Origin: Dechloromonas sp. Dech2017
GTDB taxonomy: Bacteria; Pseudomonadota; Gammaproteobacteria; Burkholderiales; Rhodocyclaceae
DNA: 64,000 bases
NCBI GenBank assembly: GCA_009469585.1
Contig: SSXW01000004.1
Location: 186,001 to 250,000 of the forward strand
Direction: 5' to 3'
How positions within the stretch are numbered: position 1 is the stretch's first letter; each line of letters opens with the position of its first letter. This document shows positions 1-10,387 of this stretch, one piece after another. The notes beneath the pieces were generated by a model. That model ran no database searches, was not told the origin of the DNA, and saw only the letters and a list, made by a program, of their open reading frames with translations. Made by a program: the position numbers and the translations under genes.

Positions 1-278
1 GCCTCGTAGGCTTCGACCAGCCCGGCCTGGCCGACGGCAGCGGCGGCCTGCTTCTCATGCACGGTCTTCGGCCGGCGCCCCCAGCCCAGGCGCTGCACGC
101 CGCAGGCAACGGCGCCCGACGAGACGAGGATGACCTCCTTGCCTTGTTGGCGCAGCGCGCCGATCTGCCGCGCCCAGTCCTGGATGGCCGCGAGGTCGAG
201 GCCGCTGCCGTTGTTGGTGACGAGGGCCGAGCCGACCTTGATGACGAGGCGGCGGGCGTTGGCGAGACGGGTTTTCAT
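1..278 (-). CDS. proB: Glutamate 5-kinase, N-terminal part (cut by window edge)
   Basis: This gene encodes the first 92 residues of glutamate 5-kinase, which phosphorylates glutamate in the first step of proline synthesis in the cytoplasm. The visible part has the amino-acid-kinase start: KVGS at residues 14-17 for the phosphate-binding loop and SSGAV at residues 53-57. The rest lies beyond the left edge of the window. The ATG overlaps the TGA of the upstream hepT gene in an ATGA arrangement, so translation is probably coupled. In related bacteria proB directly follows obg; here two toxin-antitoxin genes separate them. Confidence 0.93.
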   Translation of the reverse strand, partial: MKTRLANARRLVIKVGSALVTNNGSGLDLAAIQDWARQIGALRQQGKEVILVSSGAVACGVQRLGWGRRPKTVHEKQAAAAVGQAGLVEAYE

Positions 279-615
279 GGGTGTGAGTCGAGGTGTTCGG
301 TGATGGCGAGGCGCAGCGGTGCGAGTTGTTCGCACAAGATTTCCCAGACCAGTTCAAGGTCGAGGCCGAGATATTCGTGCGCCAGCTGATTCCTGAAGCC
401 GGCAATTCGGCGCCAGCGAATGTTGGGATGGGTGGACTCCAGATGTTCAATGCCGTAGTCCTTGCAAGCTTGGCCAATGACTTCCAGGTTTCGCAGAATG
501 GCATCCTGCAACAGGCGATTTCCCATGAAATGCGCCTTGTCGCAGGCGGCAAGTTGGTTCGTTACGAAGTCTACGCAATCTAGTGCGTGCACTAGAAAGA
601 TGGTTCGTCCAGCTG

Positions 616-619
<4 letters not shown>
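275..619 (-). CDS. hepT: HepT-like (DUF86) toxin of a MntA/HepT type VII module
   Basis: This is a 114-residue, mostly helical HEPN-family protein. The catalytic RX4HXY motif is complete: Arg76, His81 and Tyr83 in RNQLAHEY. In studied members this motif forms an RNase active site, and the partner MntA silences it by adding AMP groups to the tyrosine. The start overlaps the mntA stop by 4 bp and the stop overlaps the proB start, so it sits seamlessly inside a housekeeping operon. Family and pairing are clear; toxicity in this organism is inferred. It could instead be a domesticated regulator. Confidence 0.88.
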
Positions 620-2000
<1,381 letters not shown>

Positions 2001-2048
2001 TTACTTCTGCGATGCCGCTGCCGAAAAATCCGGCCGCATAAACTAAAA

Positions 2049-2071
2049 AGCCCTATCCGGCGGATAGGGCT
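2049..2071 (-). terminator. Hairpin between rpmA and obg
   Basis: AGCCCTATC pairs with GATAGGGCT around a short loop, and the minus strand then reads TTTTTAGT. It lies between the rpmA stop and the obg start and could terminate or attenuate rplU-rpmA transcription before obg. Confidence 0.65.
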
Positions 2072-2094
2072 CTTTCTGATTCCGCCTGGCCGAA

Positions 2095-2358
2095 TTATTC
2101 GGCTGCCGGAACGATGGTCACGACGCGACGCTTCTTCAGGCCCTTGACCGAGAACTGGATGACGCCGTCCTTCAGTGCGAACAGGGTGTGATCCTTGCCG
2201 CAGCCGACGTTTTCGCCCGGGTGGAATTCGGTGCCGCGCTGGCGAACGATGATGTTGCCGGCGAGGACGAATTGACCGCCGTAGCGCTTGACGCCCAGGC
2301 GCTGGGCTTGTGAGTCACGGCCGTTACGGGAACTGCCGCCTGCTTTTTTGTGTGCCAT
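2095..2358 (-). CDS. rpmA: 50S ribosomal protein L27
   Basis: This is an 87-residue L27 protein of the large ribosomal subunit, whose N-terminal tail reaches towards the peptidyl-transferase centre. It starts [16 protein letters not shown], the canonical bacterial form without a cleaved leader, and contains the conserved [13 protein letters not shown] stretch. The length is normal. It lies 22 bp downstream of rplU and is followed by a hairpin before obg. Nothing is unusual in the gene. Confidence 0.98.
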   Translation of the reverse strand: MAHKKAGGSSRNGRDSQAQRLGVKRYGGQFVLAGNIIVRQRGTEFHPGENVGCGKDHTLFALKDGVIQFSVKGLKKRRVVTIVPAAE

Positions 2359-2380
2359 TTAGTGAGCTCCTTGTCTGAAC

Positions 2381-2692
2381 TTAGGCAGCGATCGAGTCGA
2401 TGCGCAGTTCGGTGTAGTTCTGACGATGGCCCTGACGCTTCTGGTAATGCTTGCGACGACGCATCTTGAAGATCTTGACCTTGTCGTGGCGGCCGTGGGA
2501 AACCACGGTGCACTTGACGGTGGCGCCAGCAAGGAAGGGGGCGCCGATCTTCACGGACTCGCCTTCGCCTACCATGAGGATCTGGTCGAGAGTGACTTCT
2601 GCGCCAACGTCTGCCGGTATCTGTTCTACTTTGAGTTTTTGGCCAGCGGAAACGCGATACTGCTTGCCGCCGGTTTTTATGACCGCATACAT
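2381..2692 (-). CDS. rplU: 50S ribosomal protein L21
   Basis: This is a 103-residue L21 protein that binds 23S rRNA. The start at [14 protein letters not shown] is chosen because the family begins there and GGAG lies about 7-10 bases upstream; an in-frame start nine codons earlier would add a non-conserved leader. The C-terminal [16 protein letters not shown] segment is the usual RNA-binding end. A consensus sigma-70 promoter lies about 50 bp upstream, so this is the first gene of the rplU-rpmA-obg-mntA-hepT-proB transcription unit. Confidence 0.97.
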   Translation of the reverse strand: MYAVIKTGGKQYRVSAGQKLKVEQIPADVGAEVTLDQILMVGEGESVKIGAPFLAGATVKCTVVSHGRHDKVKIFKMRRRKHYQKRQGHRQNYTELRIDSIAA

Positions 2693-2741
2693 GGGTTGGA
2701 CTCCGAAAAAACAATACAAAGGGTGCTACGAAGAACCGCGC

Positions 2742-2769
2742 ATTATACGGAAAAGTTTCGAGAAGTCAA
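2742..2769 (-). promoter_or_regulatory. Sigma-70 promoter for rplU
   Basis: On the minus strand TTGACT (2769-2764) and TATAAT (2747-2742) are separated by 16 bp, a near-perfect housekeeping promoter. The predicted start lies about 45 bases before the rplU ATG. Confidence 0.8.
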
Positions 2770-2787
2770 AGCCTTGTCGGTGGGCTG

Positions 2788-2796
2788 TGGTAAACT
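2788..2796 (+). promoter_or_regulatory. Possible extended -10 for the FKBP gene
   Basis: TGGTAAACT matches an extended -10 element (TGN plus a -10 hexamer) about 70 bp before the FKBP ATG. No good -35 is present. It lies immediately upstream of the divergent rplU promoter, so the two would be close enough to interfere. Confidence 0.4.
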
Positions 2797-2865
2797 TTCG
2801 CGTTTTGGACAACATGCTGGCGCGGCCGTCGTTGTTTGGCCGGGCGGGCACCACAGGAGCACATC

Positions 2866-3210
2866 ATGGCTGAAGTCACCACCGCCTCCGGGCTGGTTTA
2901 TGAAGATACCGTCGTCGGCGAAGGCGCCGAGGCCCAGGCCGGCCAGTTCGTCACCGTGCATTACACCGGCTGGCTGACCAACGGCAGCAAGTTCGATTCG
3001 AGCAAGGATCGCAACGATCCCTTCCAGTTCCCGCTCGGCCGCGGCCATGTCATCAAGGGCTGGGACGAGGGCGTGCAGGGCATGAAGATCGGTGGCACCC
3101 GCAAGCTGACCATCCCGGCCGAGCTGGGTTACGGCGCGCGCGGCGCCGGCGGGGTGATCCCGCCGAACGCGACGCTGGTCTTCGAGGTTGAACTGCTCGG
3201 CGTGCAATGA
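2866..3210 (+). CDS. FKBP-type peptidyl-prolyl isomerase
   Basis: This is a 114-residue single-domain FKBP that should catalyse cis-trans isomerisation of prolyl bonds. It has the family core: VTVHYTGWL, the [16 protein letters not shown] strand, [16 protein letters not shown] and a C-terminal LVFEVELL. No signal peptide is visible, so it is probably cytoplasmic. The start MAEVTTASG is chosen because AGGAG lies six bases upstream; an in-frame ATG ten codons earlier lacks this. It overlaps the next gene by 4 bp (ATGA), which suggests coupled translation with the pseudouridine synthase. Confidence 0.95.
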   Translation: MAEVTTASGLVYEDTVVGEGAEAQAGQFVTVHYTGWLTNGSKFDSSKDRNDPFQFPLGRGHVIKGWDEGVQGMKIGGTRKLTIPAELGYGARGAGGVIPPNATLVFEVELLGVQ

Positions 3211-4514
3211 GCGGTTCCGGTCGGGATTCTTCCGGCAAAGGCCCGGCCGCCCCGGCGGCCGGCGACGACCCGTGGGCCAAGTGGCGCAAGCCGGCCGAGG
3301 CGGCGGCTAAGCCGGCCGAAAAGCCGGCCGACAAGCCGCCCCGGCGAGGCCCCGAGCGGGAGGCGCTGAGCCCGGGGAAAAAGACGGGTCCGGCGGCCGC
3401 ACCGGCCAAGGCCGGAGCTGGCGCTGGCCCTGCCAAGGCTTTGGCAATCGCTGCGGTCGACGCGAAAAAAGCGCCAAAATCGAAAACTGCCCGTCCGGCC
3501 GCCGACCCGTCGCTGCGCCCGGCGGCGGAGGCCAGGCCGCTGCGTTCGCCGGTGGCGAAAGTGCCGGAGGTTGCCAACGAGGTGCCGCCAGCCAAGCCGA
3601 GCGGCACGCTGGGCGTCAGCAGGTCGGCGGCGGCGCAGCCGCGCCCCTTGCACAAGAAACCGGCGCGGGCCGGCGCCGTGGCTAAGCGGCCGACCCTGGC
3701 CGACAAGGCCAGGGCCGCCGAACAACCGGTGGCCCGGCCAGCGGCAGCGGCAAGCCAGGCGGCCGAGTCGCGCCGCGGGACGCCGCCCGAGGGCGTTCGC
3801 CTGTCGAAGGTGATGTCGGAGCGTGGCCTGTGTTCGCGGCGCGAGGCCGACCTGTGGATCGAGCGTGGCTGGGTCTTCGTGGACGGGGAGCAAATCAGCG
3901 AACTGGGTTCGCGCATCGACCCGGCGGCCGAGATCACCGTCTCCAAGGAGGCGAAAAAGGATCAGGCCAAGGCTGTGACCATCCTGCTGCACAAGCCGGT
4001 GGGCTACGTTTCCGGGCAGCCGGAGCCGGGCATGCAGCCGGCGGTGACGCTGGTCACGGCGGAGGCGCAGGTGGTGCAGTCGGGCGACGCCGAGTTCAAG
4101 CCGTGGATGTTGCGCGGCCTGGCCCCGGCCGGCCGGCTCGACGTCGATTCGACCGGGCTGCTGGTGCTGACCAGCGACGGCCGGGTGGCCAAGCGCCTGA
4201 TCGGCGAGGACAGCGATGCTGAGAAGGAATACCTGGTGCGCGTTGCCGGGCAGATGATCAAGGGCGGCCTGGACCTGTTGCGCCATGGGCTGGAGCTCGA
4301 CGGCAAGGCCTTGAAGCCGGCCTGGGTCAAGCAACTGAACGAGGACCAGCTGCACTTCATCCTCAAGGAAGGCAAGAAGCGGCAGATTCGCCGCATGTGC
4401 GAACTGGTCGGGCTGAAGGTCATCGGCCTGAAGCGCGTGCGCATCGGCCGCATCCGCCTCGGCGACCTGCCGATGGGGCAATGGCGCTTTCTGCGCGCTG
4501 ACGAGGCTTTCTGA
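3207..4514 (+). CDS. RsuA/RluB/E/F-family rRNA pseudouridine synthase (RluF-like)
   Basis: This 435-residue protein converts a uridine in rRNA to pseudouridine. An S4 RNA-binding domain begins near residue 199 ([20 protein letters not shown]). The catalytic domain follows, with Asp312 in GRLDVDSTG and the C-terminal [19 protein letters not shown] signature, closest by eye to RluF. Residues 1-194 are a low-complexity Ala/Pro/Lys-rich extension that is probably disordered. One copy of the dispersed GCTGCGGTCGAC element lies inside the extension and encodes [12 protein letters not shown]. The exact target uridine cannot be read from the sequence. Confidence 0.88.
   Translation: MSGSGRDSSGKGPAAPAAGDDPWAKWRKPAEAAAKPAEKPADKPPRRGPEREALSPGKKTGPAAAPAKAGAGAGPAKALAIAAVDAKKAPKSKTARPAADPSLRPAAEARPLRSPVAKVPEVANEVPPAKPSGTLGVSRSAAAQPRPLHKKPARAGAVAKRPTLADKARAAEQPVARPAAAASQAAESRRGTPPEGVRLSKVMSERGLCSRREADLWIERGWVFVDGEQISELGSRIDPAAEITVSKEAKKDQAKAVTILLHKPVGYVSGQPEPGMQPAVTLVTAEAQVVQSGDAEFKPWMLRGLAPAGRLDVDSTGLLVLTSDGRVAKRLIGEDSDAEKEYLVRVAGQMIKGGLDLLRHGLELDGKALKPAWVKQLNEDQLHFILKEGKKRQIRRMCELVGLKVIGLKRVRIGRIRLGDLPMGQWRFLRADEAF
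3450..3487 (+). repeat. Dispersed core-plus-A-tract element, copy 1
   Basis: The core GCTGCGGTCGAC is exact, followed by A/T tracts at element positions 16-21, 27-31 and 34-37. It lies in sense orientation in the disordered N-terminus of the pseudouridine synthase. Confidence 0.8.
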
Positions 4515-4544
4515 TTTCGGCCGATTTTTGCCGTTCACCGCAAC
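4507..4544 (-). repeat. Dispersed core-plus-A-tract element, copy 2
   Basis: The variant core GTTGCGGTGAAC is followed by A/T tracts at the family positions. It lies in minus orientation across the stop codon of the pseudouridine synthase, just before the terminator. Confidence 0.65.
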
Positions 4545-4549
4545 AATGC

Positions 4550-4586
4550 AAAACGCCGGCCGGTTTTTCACCGGGCCGGCGTTTTT
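4550..4586 (+). terminator. Rho-independent terminator after the pseudouridine synthase
   Basis: AACGCCGGCC and GGCCGGCGTT form a GC-rich stem followed by TTTTTT. The A-run on the other side would also serve the convergent MaoC-type gene. Confidence 0.85.
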
Positions 4587-4603
4587 TCTGGCCTGGCGGG
4601 CGC

Positions 4604-5041
4604 TCAGGCCGTGCCGGTCGGCGCTGCGGCGCGAACCGGCGGCATCATCAGGCATTCGCCTTCGATGACCACCTTGCCGCCCACCGTGCATACGGTGTCC
4701 AGCGTCACGCGGTTCTTGGCGACATTGACTTCCTTGACGGTGACGGTGGCCTTGACGGTGTCGCCGGGGCGGACCGGCGCCTTGAATTTCAGCGTCTGCG
4801 ACATGTAGATGGTGCCGGGGCCGGGCAGGTGGTTGGCGAGCACGGCGGAGATGAAGCCGGCCGACAGCATGCCGTGGGCGATGCGGCCGCCGAACATGGT
4901 GCCCTTGGCGTATTCCTCGTCGAGGTGGGCCGGGTTGACGTCGGTCGAGATGCCGGCGAAGAGGATGATGTCGGCTTCGGTGACGGTCTTGGCGATGCTG
5001 GCGGACATGCCGGGCTGCAGTTGGTCGATGTGGTAGGCCAT
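4604..5041 (-). CDS. phaJ: MaoC-like (R)-specific enoyl-CoA hydratase
   Basis: This is a 145-residue single-hotdog-fold hydratase. The catalytic pair sits in the loop TDVNPAHLD (Asp34 and His39), followed by RIAHGMLSAGFISAVL, typical of PhaJ-type enzymes that hydrate trans-2-enoyl-CoA to (R)-3-hydroxyacyl-CoA. Such enzymes can feed polyhydroxyalkanoate synthesis, which fits the two phasin genes at 39-40 kb. It stands alone, convergent with the pseudouridine synthase. A fatty-acid role other than PHA supply remains possible. Confidence 0.85.
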   Translation of the reverse strand: MAYHIDQLQPGMSASIAKTVTEADIILFAGISTDVNPAHLDEEYAKGTMFGGRIAHGMLSAGFISAVLANHLPGPGTIYMSQTLKFKAPVRPGDTVKATVTVKEVNVAKNRVTLDTVCTVGGKVVIEGECLMMPPVRAAAPTGTA

Positions 5042-5116
5042 GCTGAACTCCTTGGGCGATTATTGAAGTCGGGAAACGCACTCTAGCATACGTTAGCGTA
5101 TGGTGGCGAGGCCGGC

Positions 5117-6316
5117 TTATTCCGTTCGCAAGGCCTCGACCGGATCGAGCCGGGCGGCGCGGCGGGCGGGCAGGACGCCGGCGGCCAGCCCGATGGCGAT
5201 GGCGATGCCTTCGGCGAGCAGTACGAAACTGAGCGGCGTGTGGACGGGCAGGGCAGGAGCCAGCAGGTGGCTGAGCTGGGCCAGGCCGATGCCGAGCAGC
5301 AGGCCGAAAAGGCCGCCGAGCGCCGAGAGGGCGACGGCTTCGCCGAGAAAGAGCAGCAAGATGGTCCGCCGGCGGGCGCCGAGGGCGACCAGCAGGCCGA
5401 TTTCGCCGGTCCGTTCAGTGACGGCGATGGTCATGATGGTGACGATGCCGACGCCGCCGACCAACAGCGAGATGCCACCGAGGGCGCCGACCGCCATGGT
5501 CAGCACGTCGAGGATGTTGGACAGCGTCTTGAGCATTTCTTCCTGGGTGACGATGGTGAAATCCTCGCGGCCGTGGCGGTCGATCAACTGCGACTTGACG
5601 CGGCCGGCGACGCGGGCCGACGGGATGCCTTCCTCGGCGGCGAGGTTGATTTCATCGACGCCCTCGCGGTTGAACAGCTCCTGGGCGCGGGCGGCCGGCA
5701 TGAAGGCGGTGTCGTCGAGGTCGATGCCGAGGAACTGGCCCTTGGGCGCCATGACGCCGATCACCCGGAAATGCAGGCCGCCGATGCGCAGGCGCTGGCC
5801 GAGCGGGTTGGCGCTGCCGAACAGCTCGTTCTTCAGCTTGGTGCCGAGGACGACGAAGGCGCGGGCGCTGCCTTCGTCGTCGGCCGGCAGGAACTGGCCG
5901 CTCTGCACGGTCGACCGGAAAACCAGCGGAAATTGGGCATTGACGCCGTACACCAGCGTCCGCCGCGTCCGGCCGTTGCCTTCGACCTCGGCGTTGCCGC
6001 GCACGTTGGGGGTGACGGCAAGGACGTGCGGCAGGCGCTCGAGCGAACGGGCATCGTCGAGCGACAGCGGCCGGGCCGAGGAGGGCAGGCCGGAGGCTGT
6101 GCCGCCGGTCTTGGTCTTGCCGGGGACGACGGTGATGACGTTGGTCCCGAACTGGGTGAATTCGCCGAGCACGAAGCGATGGATGCCCTCGCCGATCGAG
6201 GTGAGCAGGATCACCGCGGCGATGCCAACGGCGATGCCGAGCAGGGTCAGGAAGCTGCGCAGGCGCTGGGCGGTGATGGCGCGGGCGGCGAGGCGGAGGG
6301 CGTCGGCGGCGAACAT
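5117..6316 (-). CDS. MacB/FtsX-type ABC transporter permease (second of two)
   Basis: This 399-residue inner-membrane permease has the MacB topology: one N-terminal membrane helix (SFLTLLGIAVGIAAVILL), a large periplasmic domain at about residues 45-270, and three C-terminal helices, with the terminal PARRAARLDPVEALR motif. It belongs to the unit encoding an adaptor, an ATPase and another permease (9577 to 5117). An inverted repeat of 83 bp separates it from the other permease. The two permeases share the same layout and could form a heterodimer. A dispersed element lies antisense within it at 5904. Confidence 0.9.
   Translation of the reverse strand: MFAADALRLAARAITAQRLRSFLTLLGIAVGIAAVILLTSIGEGIHRFVLGEFTQFGTNVITVVPGKTKTGGTASGLPSSARPLSLDDARSLERLPHVLAVTPNVRGNAEVEGNGRTRRTLVYGVNAQFPLVFRSTVQSGQFLPADDEGSARAFVVLGTKLKNELFGSANPLGQRLRIGGLHFRVIGVMAPKGQFLGIDLDDTAFMPAARAQELFNREGVDEINLAAEEGIPSARVAGRVKSQLIDRHGREDFTIVTQEEMLKTLSNILDVLTMAVGALGGISLLVGGVGIVTIMTIAVTERTGEIGLLVALGARRRTILLLFLGEAVALSALGGLFGLLLGIGLAQLSHLLAPALPVHTPLSFVLLAEGIAIAIGLAAGVLPARRAARLDPVEALRTE
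5904..5941 (+). repeat. Dispersed core-plus-A-tract element, copy 3
   Basis: The core is TGCACGGTCGAC, followed by GGAAAACC and GGAAATTGG, which put A/T tracts at the family positions 16-19 and 27-31. It is antisense to the permease gene, which reads VFRSTVQSG here. Confidence 0.6.
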
Positions 6317-6330
6317 TTGGGGTTAGAGTC

Positions 6331-6413
6331 CAGACGCGGAGGCGCAGAGGCGCAGAGGAGGGCAAAGAACTTCCCTTTTTGGTTTCCTCTGCGTCTCTGC
6401 GCCTCTGCGTCTG
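6331..6413. repeat. Intergenic inverted repeat (GACGCAGAGGCGCAGAG family), copy 1
   Basis: The arms CAGACGCGGAGGCGCAGAGG and CCTCTGCGTCTCTGCGCCTC can fold into a long hairpin. Related palindromes occur at 7645 and 24264. This one separates the two permease genes. Confidence 0.85.
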
Positions 6414-6423
6414 ATCGTCATCA

Positions 6424-7632
6424 TCATCGCTTCATCAGCGCCTGCACCGGGTCGAGGCGGGCGGCGCGGCGGGCCGGCATGACGCCGAAGATGAGGCCGG
6501 TGGCGAGCGCCGTGCCCAGCCCGGCGATCACCGCCCAGTCCGGCGGATAGGCGGGGAAGACCGGGAAGAACTGGCGCAGCGCGAAGACGCCTGCCTGGCC
6601 GAGCAGGTAGCCGAGCAGGGCGCCGACTGCCGACAGCATGGCCGCCTCGGCCAGGAAGGCCAGGCGGATGGTGCGCGCCGTGGCGCCCAGCGCCTTCAAC
6701 AGGCCGATCTCGCCGGTGCGCTGGGTGACGGCGACGAGCATGACGTTCATCACCAGGATGCCGGCCACCGCCAGGCTGATCGCGGCGATGCCGGCGACGG
6801 CCAGGGTCAGCGCGCCGAGCAGCTTGTCGAAGGTGGCGAGCACGGCGTCCTGGGTGATCACCGTGACGTCCTCCTCGCCACGGTGGCGTTGTTTCAGCGT
6901 GGCCAGGGCCTGGTCGCGGGCCTGCTCGATGGCTTCCCGGCTGTTGGCCTCGATCAGGATGCGGAACAGGGTGTTGGTGTTGAACAGCGACTGGGCCAGC
7001 GCCACGGGAACGATGACCAGCTCGTCGGTATTCATGCCCAGGCCCTGGCCGCTCGGCCGGAGGACGCCGACGACGCGCAGGCGGCGGTCGCCGATGCGGA
7101 CCAGTTGCCCGACGGCGGTCTGGCTGCCGAAGATTTCGTCGCGGATCTTGGCGCCGATCACGGCCACCGGCGAGCCGCGGCTCCAGTCTTCCTCGGGTAG
7201 GCCGCTGCCCTGGGCCAGCTCGAAATTGCGGATGGGCAGGAATTCGGCCGTCGAGCCGGCGACCATGATCTCGCGCAGCTTGCCGCCGTGGGCGATTTCC
7301 GAGGTGCCGACGGTGAGCGGCGCCACCCGGCGCACGGCGGACAGGCGGCGCAGGCTGGCCGCGTCGTCCACGGTGAGGTCGCGCGGCGTGCTGGTGATGG
7401 CGTTGGCCGGGTTGAAGCCGCCGGTTCCCGAGCGCCCGGGCAGCACGATGACCAGGTTGGTGCCGAGCGAGGAAAACTGGCCGACCACGTAGCGCCGCGC
7501 CCCGTCGCCGAGGGCGGTGAGGATGACGACGGCGGCGACGCCGATCGACATGGCGAGCACCGACAGCGCCGTGCGCAGCGGCGTGCCGGTCGCCGCGTCG
7601 CGGGCGAAGCGCAGGGTGTCAGCGAGGCGCAT
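6424..7632 (-). CDS. MacB/FtsX-type ABC transporter permease (first of two)
   Basis: This 402-residue permease has the MacB arrangement: an N-terminal helix (ALSVLAMSIGVAAVVILTAL), a periplasmic domain, and three C-terminal helices ending in MPARRAARLDPVQALMKR. The start MRLADTLRFARD is chosen because an earlier in-frame start would translate the flanking inverted repeat. It lies between two such repeats and downstream of the ATPase gene. Systems of this kind export substrates from the periplasm or inner membrane, usually with an outer-membrane channel; none is encoded nearby, so a shared TolC is assumed. Confidence 0.9.
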   Translation of the reverse strand: MRLADTLRFARDAATGTPLRTALSVLAMSIGVAAVVILTALGDGARRYVVGQFSSLGTNLVIVLPGRSGTGGFNPANAITSTPRDLTVDDAASLRRLSAVRRVAPLTVGTSEIAHGGKLREIMVAGSTAEFLPIRNFELAQGSGLPEEDWSRGSPVAVIGAKIRDEIFGSQTAVGQLVRIGDRRLRVVGVLRPSGQGLGMNTDELVIVPVALAQSLFNTNTLFRILIEANSREAIEQARDQALATLKQRHRGEEDVTVITQDAVLATFDKLLGALTLAVAGIAAISLAVAGILVMNVMLVAVTQRTGEIGLLKALGATARTIRLAFLAEAAMLSAVGALLGYLLGQAGVFALRQFFPVFPAYPPDWAVIAGLGTALATGLIFGVMPARRAARLDPVQALMKR

Positions 7633-7644
7633 GACCGATTTTTT

Positions 7645-7723
7645 GACGCAGAGACGCAGAGGCGCCGAGAACGGCAAAAAAGCAGTTGCCGTTTTTCTCT
7701 CCGCGCCTCCGCGTCTCTGCGTT
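7645..7723. repeat. Intergenic inverted repeat (GACGCAGAG family), copy 2
   Basis: GACGCAGAGACGCAGAGGCG on the left pairs with CGCGCCTCCGCGTCTCTGCG on the right around a loop that holds a second small hairpin. It lies between the ATPase and first permease genes. Confidence 0.85.
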
Positions 7724-7731
7724 TCGCATGG

Positions 7732-8418
<687 letters not shown>

Positions 8419-8422
8419 GCGC

Positions 8423-9577
8423 CTACCTGGCCTTGTCGTCGGGCGTCACCCGGGCGCCGGCCTTGATGCCTTCCTTGTCGAGGGCGGTGACGATGCGCTG
8501 GCCGGCCGTCAAGCCGTCGACGATCTCGGTGTATTCCCAGTTGGCCAGGCCGGCCTCGATCTTCCGTTCCTCGAGCCGGCCGCTGGCGGCGTCGTAGACC
8601 AGTACCTTGCTGCCCTGCTGGATGGCGGCGGTCGGGATGCGCAGCACGTTGTCGCGGCCGGCGAGGATGATCTCGACGTCGGCGCTGTAGCCGACGAGCA
8701 GCTTGCCGGGTGTTTTGGCAGACCCGGCCGGTTTGTCGAAATCGACCTCGATGTCGACCGTGCGCGCCTGCTTTTCGACCGCCGAGACGTAGGGCGCGAC
8801 GCGCTTGACCTTGCCGGGCAGCACCTGGCCGGGTAGCGCATCGAGGGTGATGCGCACCGGCTGGCCGACCGCGATCTTCGGGGCGTCCACCTCGTCCATC
8901 GGCGCCTTGACGTAGAGGCAGGAATCGTCGATCAGGTCGATGGCCGGCGGTGTCGGCACGCCGGGCGGCGAGGGCGTCGAATACTCGCCCAGTTCGCCGA
9001 CGATCTTCGCCACCGTGCCGGCGAAGGGCGCGTAGAGCGCCACCCGGCCCTGCTCGACGCGGGTCGCCTTGAACCTGGCCTCGGCCTGGGCGACGTCGGC
9101 CTGGGCCGTGTCGCAGGCGGCGCGGCGGACGGCGGCCTCGGTGCGGGCGGCCTCTTCCTTGCTGGTCGACACGAAGCCCTTCTGGCGCAACTCGCTTTGC
9201 CGTTTTGCCTCTTTTTCGGCGTTCACCGCAGCGATGCAGGCTTCCTCGCCGCGCTTGGCGCTCAGCGTGATCTGGGCCCGGGCCAGCGCCGCGTTGGCCT
9301 GCTGGTCGTCGTTCCACAGCTTGAGCAGCAGCTGGCCTTTCTCGACCCGGTCGCCTTCCTTGACGCCGAGGTACTCGATGCGCCCGCCGATGATGGTCGA
9401 CAGCTTGGTGCGCTGGCAGGCCTCGACGGTGCCGGCCCGGGTGTTGGCCAGCGTCGCCTCGACCTTGCCGGCGGCCACCTCGTGGAGGGCGACGGGGAGC
9501 GGCTTGGGCCGCGTCGCCCAGAACAGGGCGAGGCCGATGGCGGCAACGATGACGACGGCGAGGGCGATGCGGCGCAT
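8423..9577 (-). CDS. HlyD/MacA-type periplasmic adaptor
   Basis: This 384-residue membrane-fusion protein has one N-terminal membrane anchor (IALAVVIVAAIGLALFWAT). A lipoyl-like half-domain, a helical hairpin at about residues 100-170 and beta-barrel domains follow. The start MRRIALAVV is chosen because it begins the anchor and GGATTT lies upstream. It should link the MacB-like permeases to an outer-membrane channel. A dispersed element at 9195-9232 falls in the helical hairpin and encodes AAVNAEKEAKRQ. It heads the four-gene export unit, 8 bp downstream of an uncharacterised gene. Confidence 0.92.
   Translation of the reverse strand: MRRIALAVVIVAAIGLALFWATRPKPLPVALHEVAAGKVEATLANTRAGTVEACQRTKLSTIIGGRIEYLGVKEGDRVEKGQLLLKLWNDDQQANAALARAQITLSAKRGEEACIAAVNAEKEAKRQSELRQKGFVSTSKEEAARTEAAVRRAACDTAQADVAQAEARFKATRVEQGRVALYAPFAGTVAKIVGELGEYSTPSPPGVPTPPAIDLIDDSCLYVKAPMDEVDAPKIAVGQPVRITLDALPGQVLPGKVKRVAPYVSAVEKQARTVDIEVDFDKPAGSAKTPGKLLVGYSADVEIILAGRDNVLRIPTAAIQQGSKVLVYDAASGRLEERKIEAGLANWEYTEIVDGLTAGQRIVTALDKEGIKAGARVTPDDKAR
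9195..9232 (-). repeat. Dispersed core-plus-A-tract element, copy 4
   Basis: The core GCTGCGGTGAAC differs from the consensus at two positions and is followed by GAAAAAG, CAAAAC and CAAAG in phase. It lies in sense orientation in the adaptor gene. Confidence 0.65.
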
Positions 9578-9585
9578 GGGAAATC

Positions 9586-10173
9586 CTATCGAAAACCGGG
9601 CAACCAGCCGGATTGGGCATGGCCCCAGACCGGTTCGAGCGTGCCCTGGAAGAGGGCTTCGATGACCGGCGGGTCCTGCCAGGGTTCGTTCATGAAAGTC
9701 AGGCCGGCTTCCTCGACGGTGCGGCCCGACCAGTAGTATTCGGCGACTTCGTCGAGGGCGGCGAGCGACAGGCTGTGCGGGAGGCGCAGGTAGTCGAGCC
9801 AGGTCGCGTCGTGGAAGGAGCAGACATAGGCGCCCTTGGTCCGGGCGCACACCAGGTCCTTGCCGAACACCCGCTGCGGGTGCTTGAGGCGGAAGGTCAT
9901 GGCGTCGGTGCGCGTGGCGAACTGGAGCAGGGCGTGCAGGCGGCTGGGAAAATGGTTGTAGCGGCGCTGGCGGAAGTATTCCAGGTGGTATTCGGCGAAA
10001 TAATTCTGCACCGACAGCAACTGGTCGCCCGGCGTCGGCTCGCCACCCTCGGGGGCCGCCAGCGTGGCGCCGAAGGGGCTGCCCTTGAGGATGTCCCAGC
10101 CGGGCAATTCGGCGCCCGGCTCCAGCCAGCAAAAGAGCTCCAGCGTAGCGGTGTCCTTGATCAGGTTGTCCAT
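9586..10173 (-). CDS. Uncharacterised protein upstream of the export genes
   Basis: This encodes 195 residues with no family I recognise. It is rich in aromatic residues (FAEYHLEYFRQRRYNHF, EYYWSG) and has no signal peptide or membrane segment, so it is probably cytoplasmic. It ends 8 bp before the adaptor gene and is probably co-transcribed with the MacAB-like genes. Codon use looks native. The aromatic-rich composition could suit a ligand-binding or nucleotide-binding fold, but that is a guess. Confidence 0.8.
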   Translation of the reverse strand: MDNLIKDTATLELFCWLEPGAELPGWDILKGSPFGATLAAPEGGEPTPGDQLLSVQNYFAEYHLEYFRQRRYNHFPSRLHALLQFATRTDAMTFRLKHPQRVFGKDLVCARTKGAYVCSFHDATWLDYLRLPHSLSLAALDEVAEYYWSGRTVEEAGLTFMNEPWQDPPVIEALFQGTLEPVWGHAQSGWLPGFR

Positions 10174-10282
10174 GGACCGGGGAAGTGGCGGCGAATGACG
10201 CTATTCTCACTCATCGCTGCGCTTTGACCAAACCGAACGCGTCGCATGCCGTAAAATCGGCGTCTCCGGCCCGGGTGAATTC

Positions 10283-10306
10283 GATTATCATTCATTCTGG
10301 ATAATC
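10283..10306. promoter_or_regulatory. Inverted repeat GATTATC-N10-GATAATC
   Basis: A perfect 7-bp inverted repeat with a 10-bp spacer lies about 80 bp before the hybrid-kinase start, in the 214-bp gap between divergent genes. Its size suits a dimeric regulator; it is only loosely Fur-like. Confidence 0.4.
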
Positions 10307-10387
10307 CGTTTGGGGGAGTGCGCGAGAGGGCGGGCTTGCCGGCCCAGCGGGCCGCCGGTGCAATGGTTCCTGCGACGTGACGACTGA

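Noticed and set aside
10220..10257. TTGACC...TAAAAT as a promoter for the hybrid kinase
   Set aside because: The spacer is 22 bp, too long for sigma-70.
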